NCBI GenBank assembly: GCA_039029195.1
Contig: JBCCGR010000019.1
Location: 1-64,000 of the forward strand
Direction of reading: 5' to 3'
From: JBCCGR01 sp039029195
GTDB lineage: Bacteria > Pseudomonadota > Alphaproteobacteria > Rhizobiales > Rhizobiaceae
DNA: 64,000 bases
Below the pieces are notes generated by a model. That model worked only from the letters and a program-made list of their open reading frames with translations, was not told the origin of the DNA and made no database searches. Positions 1 through 9,197 of the stretch are shown here, piece by piece. Made by a program: the position numbers and the translations under genes. Within the stretch, counting starts at the first letter, position 1; each line of letters opens with the position of its first letter.

Positions 1-236
1 ATGGTTCAAATGTTGCGAGACGCTCCGCGTCACGTGCCATTTGAACAGTTCATATCGCACGTGGGACGCCAGTCCCTCGCAAGATCTGAACAAAAAAGAG
101 CCATACCCCGGTGCTGAAAACGCACGCGGGAACGATGATGCATATCCCGCACCCTCGATTGTCATTCCGGACGGCCCACAGCAGAGAACACTGCGGGCCG
201 CTGCAAGGGACGTTCCGATACCCTTTATGTTGCGCC
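1..236. other. Left-edge stretch with no supported gene
   Basis: No reading frame here has a convincing start, ribosome site or recognisable product. The open frames run into the C-terminal end of the serine hydrolase gene and read as low-quality protein. A ten-base inverted repeat with one mismatch (arms 172-181 and 191-200, nine-base loop) can form a hairpin. It has no T-run on either side, so I do not call it a terminator. Confidence 0.4.
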
Positions 237-1376
237 TTAGAGGCTGGCGTAGATTGCCTTTTCGTAAGCCTGATAGGTGCGCATGTAAGGCTCTTCGACA
301 AACGGGAGTGATTGGGTCATGATCACAGCAGCAACATCTGATGCCGGATCAATCCAGTAGTGTGTGTTGCATACGCCAGCCCAGCTTTGGGTGCCTGCGC
401 GACGGGCGCCGGGAACATCGGACTCCGCGCGGACAAACGCAAAGCTGTGCGTTGTGCCTGCGGGCATTTGAACATCAGCGGTGAGTGGCGGCGCAGCGGT
501 CACCATATGTTCAAAATGCAGCCCTTGCATTTGATCTGATGTCATCTCGGCAACTGCGCCCTCGGACAGGATGCGACTGCCATTCAGTTCGCCCTTGTTC
601 AACACCATGCGAATGAATGTGAGATAGTTTGGCGCGGTGGAATAGAGCGCGTGGCCCATGCCGTAAAACTCCGGCTGCGGAGGAGGGGCAATTTCGAAGG
701 GGCCGAATTTTCCGTCTTCTCCGCGGATTGACACGTCGGCCAAACGATCGGCGAGGGCATCCGGCTCAAAGGCAGTGTCGGCCATACCAAGTGGATCGAA
801 AATTTCCTGCTGGCAGAATTCCACGATCGAGCGGCCATCCACGGCTTCAACAACTTGGCCCAGCCAGTCAAGGCTTGGGCCATAGCCCCAGCGGGTGCCG
901 GGATCAGTCATCAGCGGATACATCAGACCAGCCTTCATACCGGAAAGGATGGGGGCGGCCTCCGTCACTTCCAGATACTTTGCCATATCCGGATTCCAGA
1001 ATTCGTACTCCATGCCGCTGGTGTGGGTTGCAAGGTGGCGAACAGTGGCGGTGGTCTTTTGTGGTCGAAGGCGTGGTGTGTCACCATCCCAGCCATCGAG
1101 AACCTGAAGCTCGTTCCAGGCGGGCAGAATGTCCGCAACAGGCGTATCCATGGAAAGTTTGCCGCGATCGATCAGGATCATGGCAGCAACGGAGCCCACG
1201 GCCTTCGTCATGGAAAAGATGCGGAAGGCCGTGTCTTCGGCAGCGGCCCGCCCATCGGCCGCCTGACCGGCTGCCCCGGAATAGGTGACCCCAGCAGAAT
1301 TGCCCGCCATCGCAACCACAAACGGAACATCACCTGCTGCCACCGCGCCGCTCAGAACGTCATCCATATTTGCCAT
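237..1376 (-). CDS. Serine hydrolase, beta-lactamase/esterase family (class C-like)
   Basis: About 379 residues. The fold family covers EstB-type esterases, class C beta-lactamases and DD-peptidase-like enzymes. The nucleophile motif SxxK is visible as SMTK about 65 residues in, followed by a YGP segment (RWGYGPSLDW) matching the family's YxN tyrosine position and a late HTH-containing segment. There is no obvious signal peptide, so it is probably a cytoplasmic esterase rather than a beta-lactamase. The ATG at 1376 is chosen because GAGGAGGA lies just before it; an upstream in-frame start at 1409 would put that purine run inside the gene. It stands alone. Substrate unknown. Confidence 0.85.
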   Translation of the reverse strand: MANMDDVLSGAVAAGDVPFVVAMAGNSAGVTYSGAAGQAADGRAAAEDTAFRIFSMTKAVGSVAAMILIDRGKLSMDTPVADILPAWNELQVLDGWDGDTPRLRPQKTTATVRHLATHTSGMEYEFWNPDMAKYLEVTEAAPILSGMKAGLMYPLMTDPGTRWGYGPSLDWLGQVVEAVDGRSIVEFCQQEIFDPLGMADTAFEPDALADRLADVSIRGEDGKFGPFEIAPPPQPEFYGMGHALYSTAPNYLTFIRMVLNKGELNGSRILSEGAVAEMTSDQMQGLHFEHMVTAAPPLTADVQMPAGTTHSFAFVRAESDVPGARRAGTQSWAGVCNTHYWIDPASDVAAVIMTQSLPFVEEPYMRTYQAYEKAIYASL

Positions 1377-1629
1377 TTCATCCTCCTCAAGTGTGTGAAA
1401 TCGTTGCACCAGGGATCAGTGAACCAACTTCATCGCGAAATTACGAGGCGGATGATTGGCGATGTAGAACCTGAATTCAAGCTACGCCTTAAATCGATTG
1501 CGTTTGGGCAATTGCTGTTCGGGTCCAGATTGGTGAAGCCTTCCGCAGGGGAGATCACGGGTGAATTTGCTGCGGTTTTGAAAATGCTCCAAGACTACCA
1601 AGCAGCTGTTTACAAAGGAAAATTATCCA

Positions 1630-2628
1630 GTGTCCGATCAACCTGAGTTCGATGAAGACGGATTTCCAATCTATCGACCAAGTGAGGAAGAACTCGCCAG
1701 GACCCGAGAGCAAATGAACAGGTTGGTGGATTGTCGGAAACTGGCAAACGAGATGATGACGTCCCTGCCTGAAGCTGATGCGGAATTGCTTGCGCAGCTT
1801 AAGAGTGGACATGGCATTGATGGCATGATGAGCCTGACCGAGATCGAAGGCGAGGATCTTGGCGATACTTATGATGAAGCGGACGAACCGATTGTTCATG
1901 CTTTGCGCTATGTGCCCGTCGCACGTTGGTTACCATCTGATGTGCGCCTCATGCTTGCCTATGGGCATGGGATCGATATCGGTTTGCTGCTGGCGGAGTG
2001 GCTTCTTCGCGACGATGTGATGCTTGAAGCAGAGTATCATTCCGGTGATCTGTTGGAACTATTTTGTGGTCTGGCCATTGGTCGTGGGAGGAGGGATCGC
2101 GTTGAAAAGCTCACCGCTCGCTTTGAAAACAGCATCTGGGATAAGTTCCAACACATTGCCAAAGAATCAGACATGGACACGGCGACGGTCGAAAAGCAGC
2201 GTGTGCGATTGTTGAACGGTGTCCGATCGGAACCGGGGCAAAATCCATTCTTAAAGATCGAACGCGATCTGAAGACGCTAGCCAATCTGAAAAACGATCT
2301 CTGGCCACCGCGGGTGATTGCAAAGGCGAGAACAAAGCAGCTTTTCGCGCGCTATCGTCCGCGCAAGTCGGTTGAACTTGTGCTGCTACCGGATTTGGAC
2401 GTGGCTGAGTATCGCGCCACAATCAATGATCCAGATACGTTCAAGTTTCGGCGCGATACCGATTTCAATATCGTGCAAGAGCAGAACGAAGTAGGCGTGC
2501 GACTTCGTATCTTTTCCGCTTCAGCGATGGATCACAAGCAAGGGATCTGGTTTGAAGATGTGGCCGCTGCGAAAGCGGCTGCATTGGAGGATTATGGAAT
2601 CGGGGCGTTGAACTGGGAGGACTTGTGA
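1630..2628 (+). CDS. Hypothetical protein, unrecognised family
   Basis: 332 residues from a GTG start preceded by AAAGGAAA. I do not recognise the family. The protein is soluble by appearance, acidic at both ends, with no signal peptide or membrane segment. The N-terminal 15 residues are Asp/Glu-rich. The middle is predicted helical, and the C-terminal hundred residues look like alternating strands and helices ending in a GIGALNW motif. It faces the TPR lipoprotein gene convergently with only 17 bases between the stops. Base use matches its neighbours, so there is no sign of recent transfer. The function cannot be inferred from context. Confidence 0.7.
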   Translation: MSDQPEFDEDGFPIYRPSEEELARTREQMNRLVDCRKLANEMMTSLPEADAELLAQLKSGHGIDGMMSLTEIEGEDLGDTYDEADEPIVHALRYVPVARWLPSDVRLMLAYGHGIDIGLLLAEWLLRDDVMLEAEYHSGDLLELFCGLAIGRGRRDRVEKLTARFENSIWDKFQHIAKESDMDTATVEKQRVRLLNGVRSEPGQNPFLKIERDLKTLANLKNDLWPPRVIAKARTKQLFARYRPRKSVELVLLPDLDVAEYRATINDPDTFKFRRDTDFNIVQEQNEVGVRLRIFSASAMDHKQGIWFEDVAAAKAAALEDYGIGALNWEDL

Positions 2629-2645
2629 GCGCGACTCTTGCCGGT

Positions 2646-3470
2646 TCAGTTCGTGGCCTTCTTGCCCTTGCCGTCTTTTTTCAAAAGGTTCCAGGCGCCC
2701 TTTTGGGCAAGTACATCCCGCAGATAGGCGATGTTGGCCTGAGCTTCTGCCGGTGGAAGCTCGCCAGCGGCAATGTCTTCGGCTTCGTCGAACCGGCCCT
2801 GCAGACCAACCACAAGGGCCAGATTTTGTCGCACGCGACTGTCGGCCTTCGGCTGATTGATGGCGGACCGCAGATAGGTTTCAGCAGAGCGCAGATCACC
2901 GGTCAGAAGGTACGACATGCCCAGATTGGATAGAACTGAGGGTTCGTTTGGTTTCAGATCGAGGGCTGAACGATAGTTCTGGCGAGCCAATTCAGGTTGG
3001 CCAAGCTGGTCGTGAATGGCGCCTTCAGCAGAATAGAGTTTCCAGTCGGGATTGTCGGGCGTTTGGGCACGGCGGATGACTTCAAGCGCCTTGGTGAGTT
3101 TTCCCGCGCCGGCCAGCGCTTTGCCATAGGCGGCCAGCACCTGTCGATCCTTTGGGTGGGAAATTACGACTTGTTGCATGACGGCAAGCGCCTGTTCATG
3201 TCGACCGGTGGTCCGCAGGGCAGCCGCGAAATTGAGGCCAATGGCCTTATCTTTCGGGTTGCGGGCATATTCGCGCTGCCAGAAGGCAGTCGCCGATTTC
3301 AACTCGGTCATCGTCATCTGCGCGACCGGTTTTTTCAGTTGCGGCGGTACGGAACCAGTGGTGGTGCGTTTGCTGGCGCAGGCAGATAGCGCAAGGACGG
3401 CGCACAGAACAGAAGCGGTGGCAAGTTTGCGAAACGATGGATGAGACAGATCCCCCGGTTTCGATGCCAT
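2646..3470 (-). CDS. TPR lipoprotein, TadD-like
   Basis: About 274 residues. A hydrophobic leader ends in the lipobox LSAC, so the protein should be lipid-anchored after signal peptidase II cleavage. The rest is a run of tetratricopeptide repeats, for example RNPKDKAIGLNFAAAL and LKPNEPSVLSNLGMSYL. Architecture and length fit TadD-type pilus-assembly lipoproteins, but no other tad/flp genes are in the window, so a general scaffolding role is equally possible. The start at 3470 is preferred because GGAGGGG sits immediately upstream; the in-frame ATG at 3482 would absorb it. The C-terminus is lysine-rich (KKDGKGKK). Confidence 0.8.
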   Translation of the reverse strand: MASKPGDLSHPSFRKLATASVLCAVLALSACASKRTTTGSVPPQLKKPVAQMTMTELKSATAFWQREYARNPKDKAIGLNFAAALRTTGRHEQALAVMQQVVISHPKDRQVLAAYGKALAGAGKLTKALEVIRRAQTPDNPDWKLYSAEGAIHDQLGQPELARQNYRSALDLKPNEPSVLSNLGMSYLLTGDLRSAETYLRSAINQPKADSRVRQNLALVVGLQGRFDEAEDIAAGELPPAEAQANIAYLRDVLAQKGAWNLLKKDGKGKKATN

Positions 3471-3591
3471 CAGCCCCTCCATGAATTCTTTTGAAATTTG
3501 CCTCTATCGGATGGTTAGAAATATTCTGTTAACCCTAATGGATGGTTAATGGCGTCAATCTCGATGGTCGGAATCAAGTTGGATCAAACCC

Positions 3592-4911
3592 ATGCTGCCA
3601 CAGGAAATCGTCCGCAAGAAACGTGATCGTCTGACGCTCGAAGCCGAAGAGATCAGTGCCTTTGTGGCTGGCATTGTCGATGGTTCTGTCAGCGAAGGTC
3701 AGATTGCGGCGCTTGCCATGGCTGTGGTGCTCAACGGCATGGGCCGCGATGAAGCGGTGGCGCTGACGCTTGCCATGCGTGATTCCGGCACGGTGCTTGA
3801 CTGGTCAGATGCGGACGCACCGGTGCTCGACAAGCACTCGACCGGCGGGGTGGGAGATAATGTGTCCCTCATGCTTGCACCAGCCGTTGCAGCCTGCGGT
3901 GCTCTGGTACCGATGATCTCCGGTCGTGGACTTGGGCATACGGGCGGCACGCTCGACAAGCTTGATTCCATTCCAGGATATCAGAGCCAGCCGAACCGGG
4001 AATTGTTTTATCAGGTGACGAAGGAGGCGGGCTGTGCCGTGATCGGCCAGACAGATGATCTTGCACCAGCTGATCGCCGCTTTTATTCGATCCGCGATGT
4101 GACGGCGACAGTGGAATCCGTTCCGCTCATCACTGCATCAATTCTGTCCAAAAAACTTGCAGCAGGCCTTGGTGGGCTGGTGCTCGACGTGAAGTGTGGT
4201 TCAGGCGCGTTTATGGACAATCGCGATGATGCCCGTGAACTTGCAGAGAGCCTCGTTGCCGTGGCGAATGGGGCCGGGCTGAAGACATCCGCGCTTATCA
4301 CCGATATGAATGAACCACTGGCATCCGCGGCGGGCAATGCGCTGGAGATCAGAAACACAATTGATTTTTTGACAGGACGAGAGATTGATTCCCGACTTTG
4401 GGATGTCACCGTCGCTCTCGGTGCCGAGATGCTGGTGAGCGGTGGATTGGCCGCTGATCAGGACGCAGGCAGGACAAAAATGCAGGATGCATTTCAATCC
4501 GGTGCTGCTGCGGAACGATTTGGCAAAATGGTCGTGGCGCTTGGCGGTCCGGCTGACCTTTTGGAGAAGCCCGAAAACCATCTAAAGAGCGCGCCATTTG
4601 TCCGACCGGTGTTCGCGGATGAAGAGGGACTTGTCGCCAGGATCGACACGCGTGGGGTGGGGCTTGCCGTTGTGGCGCTCGGTGGTGGTCGCACCCGACC
4701 ACAGGATGCGATTGATCACGCGGTGGGAGTCAACGAGCTAGCCGGGCTGGGACAGTTTGTGGATGGCGAGACACCACTTGCTTTCGTCCATGCGCAGGAC
4801 GAGGCACAATTTGAGGAGGCTGCGCAGCAGGTGAAGGCGGCCTATTCCATCAATCCGGAAGCCCAGGTTTTGGACGATGATGTTGTGCTCGAACGCATCT
4901 TAAGCGCCTGA
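3592..4911 (+). CDS. deoA: Thymidine phosphorylase
   Basis: 439 residues, the usual size for bacterial thymidine phosphorylase, which splits thymidine with phosphate to thymine and 2-deoxyribose-1-phosphate in the cytoplasm. The glycine-rich phosphate-binding segment KHSTGGVGDNVS and the signature ISGRGLGHTGGTLDKLDSIPG are intact, as are the downstream TASILSKKLAAGL and DVKCGSGAFM segments. The start at 3592 has only a weak GGA upstream. The stop overlaps the next gene's ATG by one base (TGATG), so the two are probably translated together. No other deo gene is nearby. Confidence 0.96.
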   Translation: MLPQEIVRKKRDRLTLEAEEISAFVAGIVDGSVSEGQIAALAMAVVLNGMGRDEAVALTLAMRDSGTVLDWSDADAPVLDKHSTGGVGDNVSLMLAPAVAACGALVPMISGRGLGHTGGTLDKLDSIPGYQSQPNRELFYQVTKEAGCAVIGQTDDLAPADRRFYSIRDVTATVESVPLITASILSKKLAAGLGGLVLDVKCGSGAFMDNRDDARELAESLVAVANGAGLKTSALITDMNEPLASAAGNALEIRNTIDFLTGREIDSRLWDVTVALGAEMLVSGGLAADQDAGRTKMQDAFQSGAAAERFGKMVVALGGPADLLEKPENHLKSAPFVRPVFADEEGLVARIDTRGVGLAVVALGGGRTRPQDAIDHAVGVNELAGLGQFVDGETPLAFVHAQDEAQFEEAAQQVKAAYSINPEAQVLDDDVVLERILSA

Positions 4912-5519
4912 TGCAACATCGTACCTATGCGCCTAAATGTCATGGGCGGTTTCCTGGCATCGGGCTCGGCAAAGACCGTCCCTTTGAGGTCTGGCAGACA
5001 ACCCATTTAGACACTCTTGTGCGCGGCTGGCTCGGGCAGAACCCGCCATGCTTGGAGTTGGCCACCTTTGCCCTTGCGGAATTAAAAGACAGACGTGCAG
5101 AGCTTGCCAGCGAAATGGCTTTCGCTGATCAAGATCTTGAACCGATCCCCTGGTTGATTGAAGCGCGCAATCACGTGCGGGGGAAGTTTTTGGAAGAAGC
5201 GGATGTCATCTCCACTGATAAGCGCAGGCGTGGTTCGGTCTATGTGATCTTGCGTGGTGGCTACACCAGCGAAAACGGCTGGTATGGGGCCTATGTGGGT
5301 TCAACGATCAAGCCGGTGGAGAAGCGGTTTCTGGAACATCGAAAGGGTGTTCGATCGGCGCGCGGCCTGCCCAAATATGGTATTGAACCGCTCTATTCGT
5401 TGTTTGGATTCGTGAACCCGCTTCCCAGCAGTAAAGACCGGCTGCGTGAGTGGGAAACCAGGCTGCACGAAGCACTCGCGCCAATCGTGCCGAAAGTTAC
5501 CGGTGATGTGGCGTTCTGA
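4911..5519 (+). CDS. GIY-YIG-like nuclease domain protein, coupled to deoA
   Basis: 202 residues starting inside the deoA stop codon (TGATG), which implies translational coupling. The C-terminal half resembles a GIY-YIG nuclease domain: SVYVI near residue 105 for the GIY strand, AYVGST near 125 for YIG, then KRFLEHRKG carrying the expected arginine, and a late EWETRLHEAL that could supply the catalytic glutamate. The spacing between the two strands is longer than the usual 10-11 residues because of a YTSENGWYG insertion. The N-terminal 90 residues are unrecognised. A DNA-cutting role is inference; deoA coupling hints at nucleotide or DNA salvage. It could also be a non-catalytic relative. Confidence 0.6.
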   Translation: MQHRTYAPKCHGRFPGIGLGKDRPFEVWQTTHLDTLVRGWLGQNPPCLELATFALAELKDRRAELASEMAFADQDLEPIPWLIEARNHVRGKFLEEADVISTDKRRRGSVYVILRGGYTSENGWYGAYVGSTIKPVEKRFLEHRKGVRSARGLPKYGIEPLYSLFGFVNPLPSSKDRLREWETRLHEALAPIVPKVTGDVAF

Positions 5520-5525
5520 ACTGGT

Positions 5526-6701
5526 TTAGGTGTTCTCGGCCCAGTCGCTGAGTTTTTCCAAAAACTGACAGCACTCATCCATCTGGGACACGTCAATATA
5601 CTCGTCTGGCAGATGGGCCTGCTCGATGGAGCCGGGGCCAAAGATGACGCCAGGCACACCAGCTTTTTGAAAGTGACCGGCTTCGGTCCCGTAAGACACA
5701 CGTGCTGACTCGTTCAGACCGGTCAGATGACGAAGCAGGGTTTCGGCGGGTGAAGTTTCATCAGGGAGCAACGCCGGTACATCCATGAGCTGATTGACGG
5801 TAACCCCAGCCACATCCGAGATGGTTTTGAGGTCAGGTTCGACTTCGCGTGCGATGAAATCGAGCAGTCTTTTCTCGATAACATCAGGATCGTCGAACGG
5901 GGTCACACGGAAACCGAAACTCAATGTACAATGTTCGGGAATGATGTTGCGTGCGGTGCCGCCGGAAATGATGCCAAGATCAAGTGTCGAGTAGTAAGGA
6001 TCGAAGCCGTTGTTGGGATCAGCGCTCTGCTTCAGTTCGTCAGCAATCTTCACCAGTTCGTTGATGATCTTGTTGGCCGCAAGTATGGCGTTCGCACCTT
6101 TTTCCGGCAGGCTGGAATGGCCACCAACGCCGCGAATGTCGGTTCTCCAGCCGCGCCCGCCCTTGTTGCCACCAACGATACGCATGGATGTGGGTTCACC
6201 AACAATCACGGCTGCAGGTGTGGGCAGATTTTCGCTCATATCGGTGATCAGGCTTTTGACTCCGACACAACCAACTTCTTCATCGTGGGAAAACGCAAAG
6301 TGAATAGGTGTTTTCACATCGCGCTTTGAGAGGGTTTCTGCGAACGCAATTGCGCAGGCCACAAAGCCCTTCATGTCAGCGGTGCCTCGACCAAACAGGC
6401 GACCACCACGCTCTTCCATCTTGAAAGGATCGCTCGACCAATCCTGACCATCGACCGGAACCACATCGGTGTGACCGGAAAGCACAACACCACCTGGGCT
6501 ATCGGGCCCAATGGTTGCCCAAAGATTGGCTTTGGTCTGATCGGAATTGAACGTCAGCCGGCTCTCAATGTTCAGCGATTTCAGATAGTCCTGAACGTGA
6601 TGAATGAGTTCCAGGTTGGAATATCGTGATGTGGTGTCAAATGCGACGAGCTGGTCGAGCCAGTTGATGGCGGATTGGGTGTACGGAGATTTGTGGGTCA
6701 A
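5526..6701 (-). CDS. argE: Acetylornithine deacetylase (M20 peptidase family)
   Basis: 391 residues. It should remove the acetyl group from N-acetylornithine in arginine synthesis. Metal-binding M20 motifs are in order: SGHTDVVPV near residue 75, GRGTADMKGF near 105, SHDEEVGC near 140, then VGEPTSM. The best start is a TTG at 6701, directly abutting the ispG stop (TAATTG), with no in-frame ATG before the first metal motif; termination-reinitiation is likely. ArgE is often grouped with the related succinyl-diaminopimelate desuccinylase, but the sequence around the EPTSM segment and the length favour ArgE. Other arg genes are absent here. Confidence 0.88.
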   Translation of the reverse strand: MTHKSPYTQSAINWLDQLVAFDTTSRYSNLELIHHVQDYLKSLNIESRLTFNSDQTKANLWATIGPDSPGGVVLSGHTDVVPVDGQDWSSDPFKMEERGGRLFGRGTADMKGFVACAIAFAETLSKRDVKTPIHFAFSHDEEVGCVGVKSLITDMSENLPTPAAVIVGEPTSMRIVGGNKGGRGWRTDIRGVGGHSSLPEKGANAILAANKIINELVKIADELKQSADPNNGFDPYYSTLDLGIISGGTARNIIPEHCTLSFGFRVTPFDDPDVIEKRLLDFIAREVEPDLKTISDVAGVTVNQLMDVPALLPDETSPAETLLRHLTGLNESARVSYGTEAGHFQKAGVPGVIFGPGSIEQAHLPDEYIDVSQMDECCQFLEKLSDWAENT

Positions 6702-7973
6702 TTATTCGGCTGCCTGACTGGTTTTGGTGCCATATTTCTGTTCAACGTAGTTGTGCACCATTGCCTCGAATTCTTCGGCAATGTTCTCACCGCGAAGTGT
6801 CATTGCTTTCTTGCCATCAATGAAAACCGGAGCGGCTGGCGTCTCACCGGTACCGGGCAATGAAATCCCGATATCGGCATGTTTCGATTCACCCGGTCCA
6901 TTGACGATGCAGCCCATCACGGCAACCTTGAGGTCGGCGACGCCTGGATACTTCTCGCGCCACACCGGCATGTTGGCGCGGATTTTGTCCTGAATGGATT
7001 GGGCGAGTTCCTGAAAAACAGTCGACGTGGTGCGCCCACATCCCGGACAGGCGGCAACAATTGGCACAAATGACCGAAAGCCCATGGTTTGCAGCAGTTC
7101 CTGCGCCACCTGCACCTCTCGTGTGCGGTCACCGCCCGGTTCCGGGGTGAGGGAAATGCGAATGGTGTCGCCAATCCCCTGCTGCAGCAAAATGCCCATG
7201 GCGGCTGACGATGCGACAATACCTTTGGTTCCCATGCCCGCTTCTGTGAGGCCCAGATGCAAAGCATAGTCCGATCGTTTGGCGAGTTCAGTATAGACCG
7301 CGATCAGATCCTGAACCTGTGAAACCTTGGCTGAAAGAATGATGCGGTCTTTTGCAAGACCGATGTTCTCAGCCAGTTCACCTGACAGAATGGCGGATTG
7401 GACGATGGTTTCCCGCATCACCTCTTCAGCGGAGAGTGGACTGCCATTCTCCTGATTTTCATCCATCAACCGGGTGAGCAGGGCCTGATCGAGCGAACCC
7501 CAGTTCACGCCGATGCGCACCGGTTTGTCGTATTTGATTGCTGTTTCCACAATCTGGGCAAACTGGAGGTCGCGCTTCTCTTTGAAGCCGACATTGCCGG
7601 GATTGATGCGGTATTTTGCCAGTGCCTCGGCGCAGGCCGGATTGTCGGCGAGGAGCTTGTGACCGATATAGTGAAAATCACCAACGATGGGGACGTTGAT
7701 GTTCTTCAGCATCAGCCGGTCGCGAATGTGCGGTACGGCTTTTGCCGCCTCGTCGCGATCGACTGTGATCCTGACGATTTCTGAGCCTGCCTGATAAAGC
7801 GCTGCAATCTGTTCAACAGTGCCGTTGATGTCGGCAGTATCGGTGTTGGTCATTGACTGCACAACGACGGGCGCGAGGCCGCCAACCTGGACACCACCTA
7901 CATCGACGCCGGTTGTTTTGCGGCGGGCGAGCGGGGCGGTCAAAAATGGATCGCAAGAGGAATCAGCAGCCAT
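6702..7973 (-). CDS. ispG: 4-hydroxy-3-methylbut-2-enyl diphosphate synthase
   Basis: About 423 residues. This iron-sulfur enzyme makes HMBPP from MEcPP in the non-mevalonate isoprenoid pathway. The conserved N-terminal VQSMTNTDTAD segment and the cluster ligands are present: CPGCGRTT and, about 35 residues on, GCIVNGPGES. The ATG at 7973 fits the family N-terminus best; an in-frame TTG at 8027 would add 18 residues rich in Lys and Pro that I do not recognise from IspG. argE follows with no spacer. The region between its start and the COG0523 gene is short and may hold the promoter of both. Confidence 0.95.
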   Translation of the reverse strand: MAADSSCDPFLTAPLARRKTTGVDVGGVQVGGLAPVVVQSMTNTDTADINGTVEQIAALYQAGSEIVRITVDRDEAAKAVPHIRDRLMLKNINVPIVGDFHYIGHKLLADNPACAEALAKYRINPGNVGFKEKRDLQFAQIVETAIKYDKPVRIGVNWGSLDQALLTRLMDENQENGSPLSAEEVMRETIVQSAILSGELAENIGLAKDRIILSAKVSQVQDLIAVYTELAKRSDYALHLGLTEAGMGTKGIVASSAAMGILLQQGIGDTIRISLTPEPGGDRTREVQVAQELLQTMGFRSFVPIVAACPGCGRTTSTVFQELAQSIQDKIRANMPVWREKYPGVADLKVAVMGCIVNGPGESKHADIGISLPGTGETPAAPVFIDGKKAMTLRGENIAEEFEAMVHNYVEQKYGTKTSQAAE

Positions 7974-8086
7974 TGTCTGTCCGGACTGGATTTTCTTAGG
8001 AGATGGGATTCTGGTCGGTTCCTTCAATAGCCGTATTGCCGCATCTGTCCAAAGGAAAACTGTGCATTTTTGATGCAGCTGGTAGC

Positions 8087-9178
8087 TTATGGCCCAGGCA
8101 CGCGCAGGGGATTGTTTTCCAGCGCCGTCCGGTCCGGCGCATCGACCGCGACACCGCCGGTGAACGCCGAGAACAAATCTGTGATTTTTTCCGGTTCGAT
8201 TCCCCGGCAGATGGCGACGAGACGCGTTTTGTCTTTGCGGCCCGCCAGATCTTTCGGCCAGGCAGGAAGATGTGCTGGCGGATGCATGGCTTCCTGAACT
8301 GCATGCAGAACAAGCGGGCGCTCAGGATCTTCCGCCAGCTCCACGATGCCCTTCAAACGCAGCAGGTTTTGACCGTAGAGGCTGCGCAACAGGTCGAGAA
8401 AAGTCTGAAGCGCATCTGAGGTGACAGGTTTGTCGCTCGTCATGGAGAAAGCACGGATGGCGTGATCATGATTGCTGTTGTGTCCATGGTCGTGCGTTTG
8501 AGCGTTTGCAGACGGCTCATGGCCGAGCCAGCGGCCAATATCGGCCTCGCTTGTTGCGGCATTGATGAGCCCGCACTCCAGCAGCTCTGACACCGGGTTT
8601 TCAATGTCGGCGGCAACAAGACGCGCCGCACCCGGATTGATGGACTTGATTTGTTTGTTGAGGCGATCAGTGGCAGATGGACTGGCAATATCGGTTTTGG
8701 ACACAACAATCCTGTCCGCAAGCGCGACCTGTTTGATTGCCTCCTCGTGATGGCTGAGTGTGGCCTCGCCATTGACCGCGTCAATGACCGCGATCACGCC
8801 ATCGAACCGCATCGCGTGTGCTAGGACCGGGTGCATCACGATCGTGTGCAGGAGCGGTGCGGGGTCTGCGAGCCCGGTCGTTTCCACCAGAATGCGGCCG
8901 AGTCCGGCCTCCTTTGATTTCCGATCCAGCAAGTCCAGCAGCGTGTCGACAAGAGCGCCGCGCACGGTGCAGCACACACAGCCGTCCGACAATTCAATGA
9001 TGTCTTCGTCACCGCGCTCAACCAGCAAATGGTCAAGAGCGACATCGCCAAACTCGTTGACGATGACGGCGGTGTTTTTCAGATCGCCCTCGTTCAGCAG
9101 GCGATTGAGCAGGGTGGTTTTCCCCGCCCCCAGAAATCCGGTGAGTAGAGAAAAGGGAACCGGGTTTGATGGCTTCAA
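8087..9178 (-). CDS. COG0523 (CobW/ZNG1/YjiA) GTP-binding metallochaperone
   Basis: 363 residues. Walker A is GFLGAGKTTLLN at the extreme N-terminus, followed by the family's metal motif CVCC (GCVCCTVRG) and a SKTD guanine-specificity segment. A histidine-rich linker (THDHGHNSNHDH) around residues 230-240 points to zinc or another transition metal, and the C-terminal CobW_C domain ends with HAVQEAMHPP. Roles in the family include metal delivery to enzymes. The only possible start is TTG at 9178, because an in-frame stop lies ten codons upstream. It follows the DD-carboxypeptidase gene by 19 bases and may be co-transcribed. The metal and client are unknown. Confidence 0.9.
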   Translation of the reverse strand: MKPSNPVPFSLLTGFLGAGKTTLLNRLLNEGDLKNTAVIVNEFGDVALDHLLVERGDEDIIELSDGCVCCTVRGALVDTLLDLLDRKSKEAGLGRILVETTGLADPAPLLHTIVMHPVLAHAMRFDGVIAVIDAVNGEATLSHHEEAIKQVALADRIVVSKTDIASPSATDRLNKQIKSINPGAARLVAADIENPVSELLECGLINAATSEADIGRWLGHEPSANAQTHDHGHNSNHDHAIRAFSMTSDKPVTSDALQTFLDLLRSLYGQNLLRLKGIVELAEDPERPLVLHAVQEAMHPPAHLPAWPKDLAGRKDKTRLVAICRGIEPEKITDLFSAFTGGVAVDAPDRTALENNPLRVPGP

Positions 9179-9197
9179 GGGGTTCTTCTGGGGCTGG

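Noticed and set aside
855..1646. Long + strand open frame across the serine hydrolase gene
   Set aside because: Antisense to a gene with clear SxxK motif, and protein composition is not natural.
3525..3550. GTTAACC/GGTTAA halves resembling CtrA sites
   Set aside because: Spacing does not fit TTAA-N7-TTAA.
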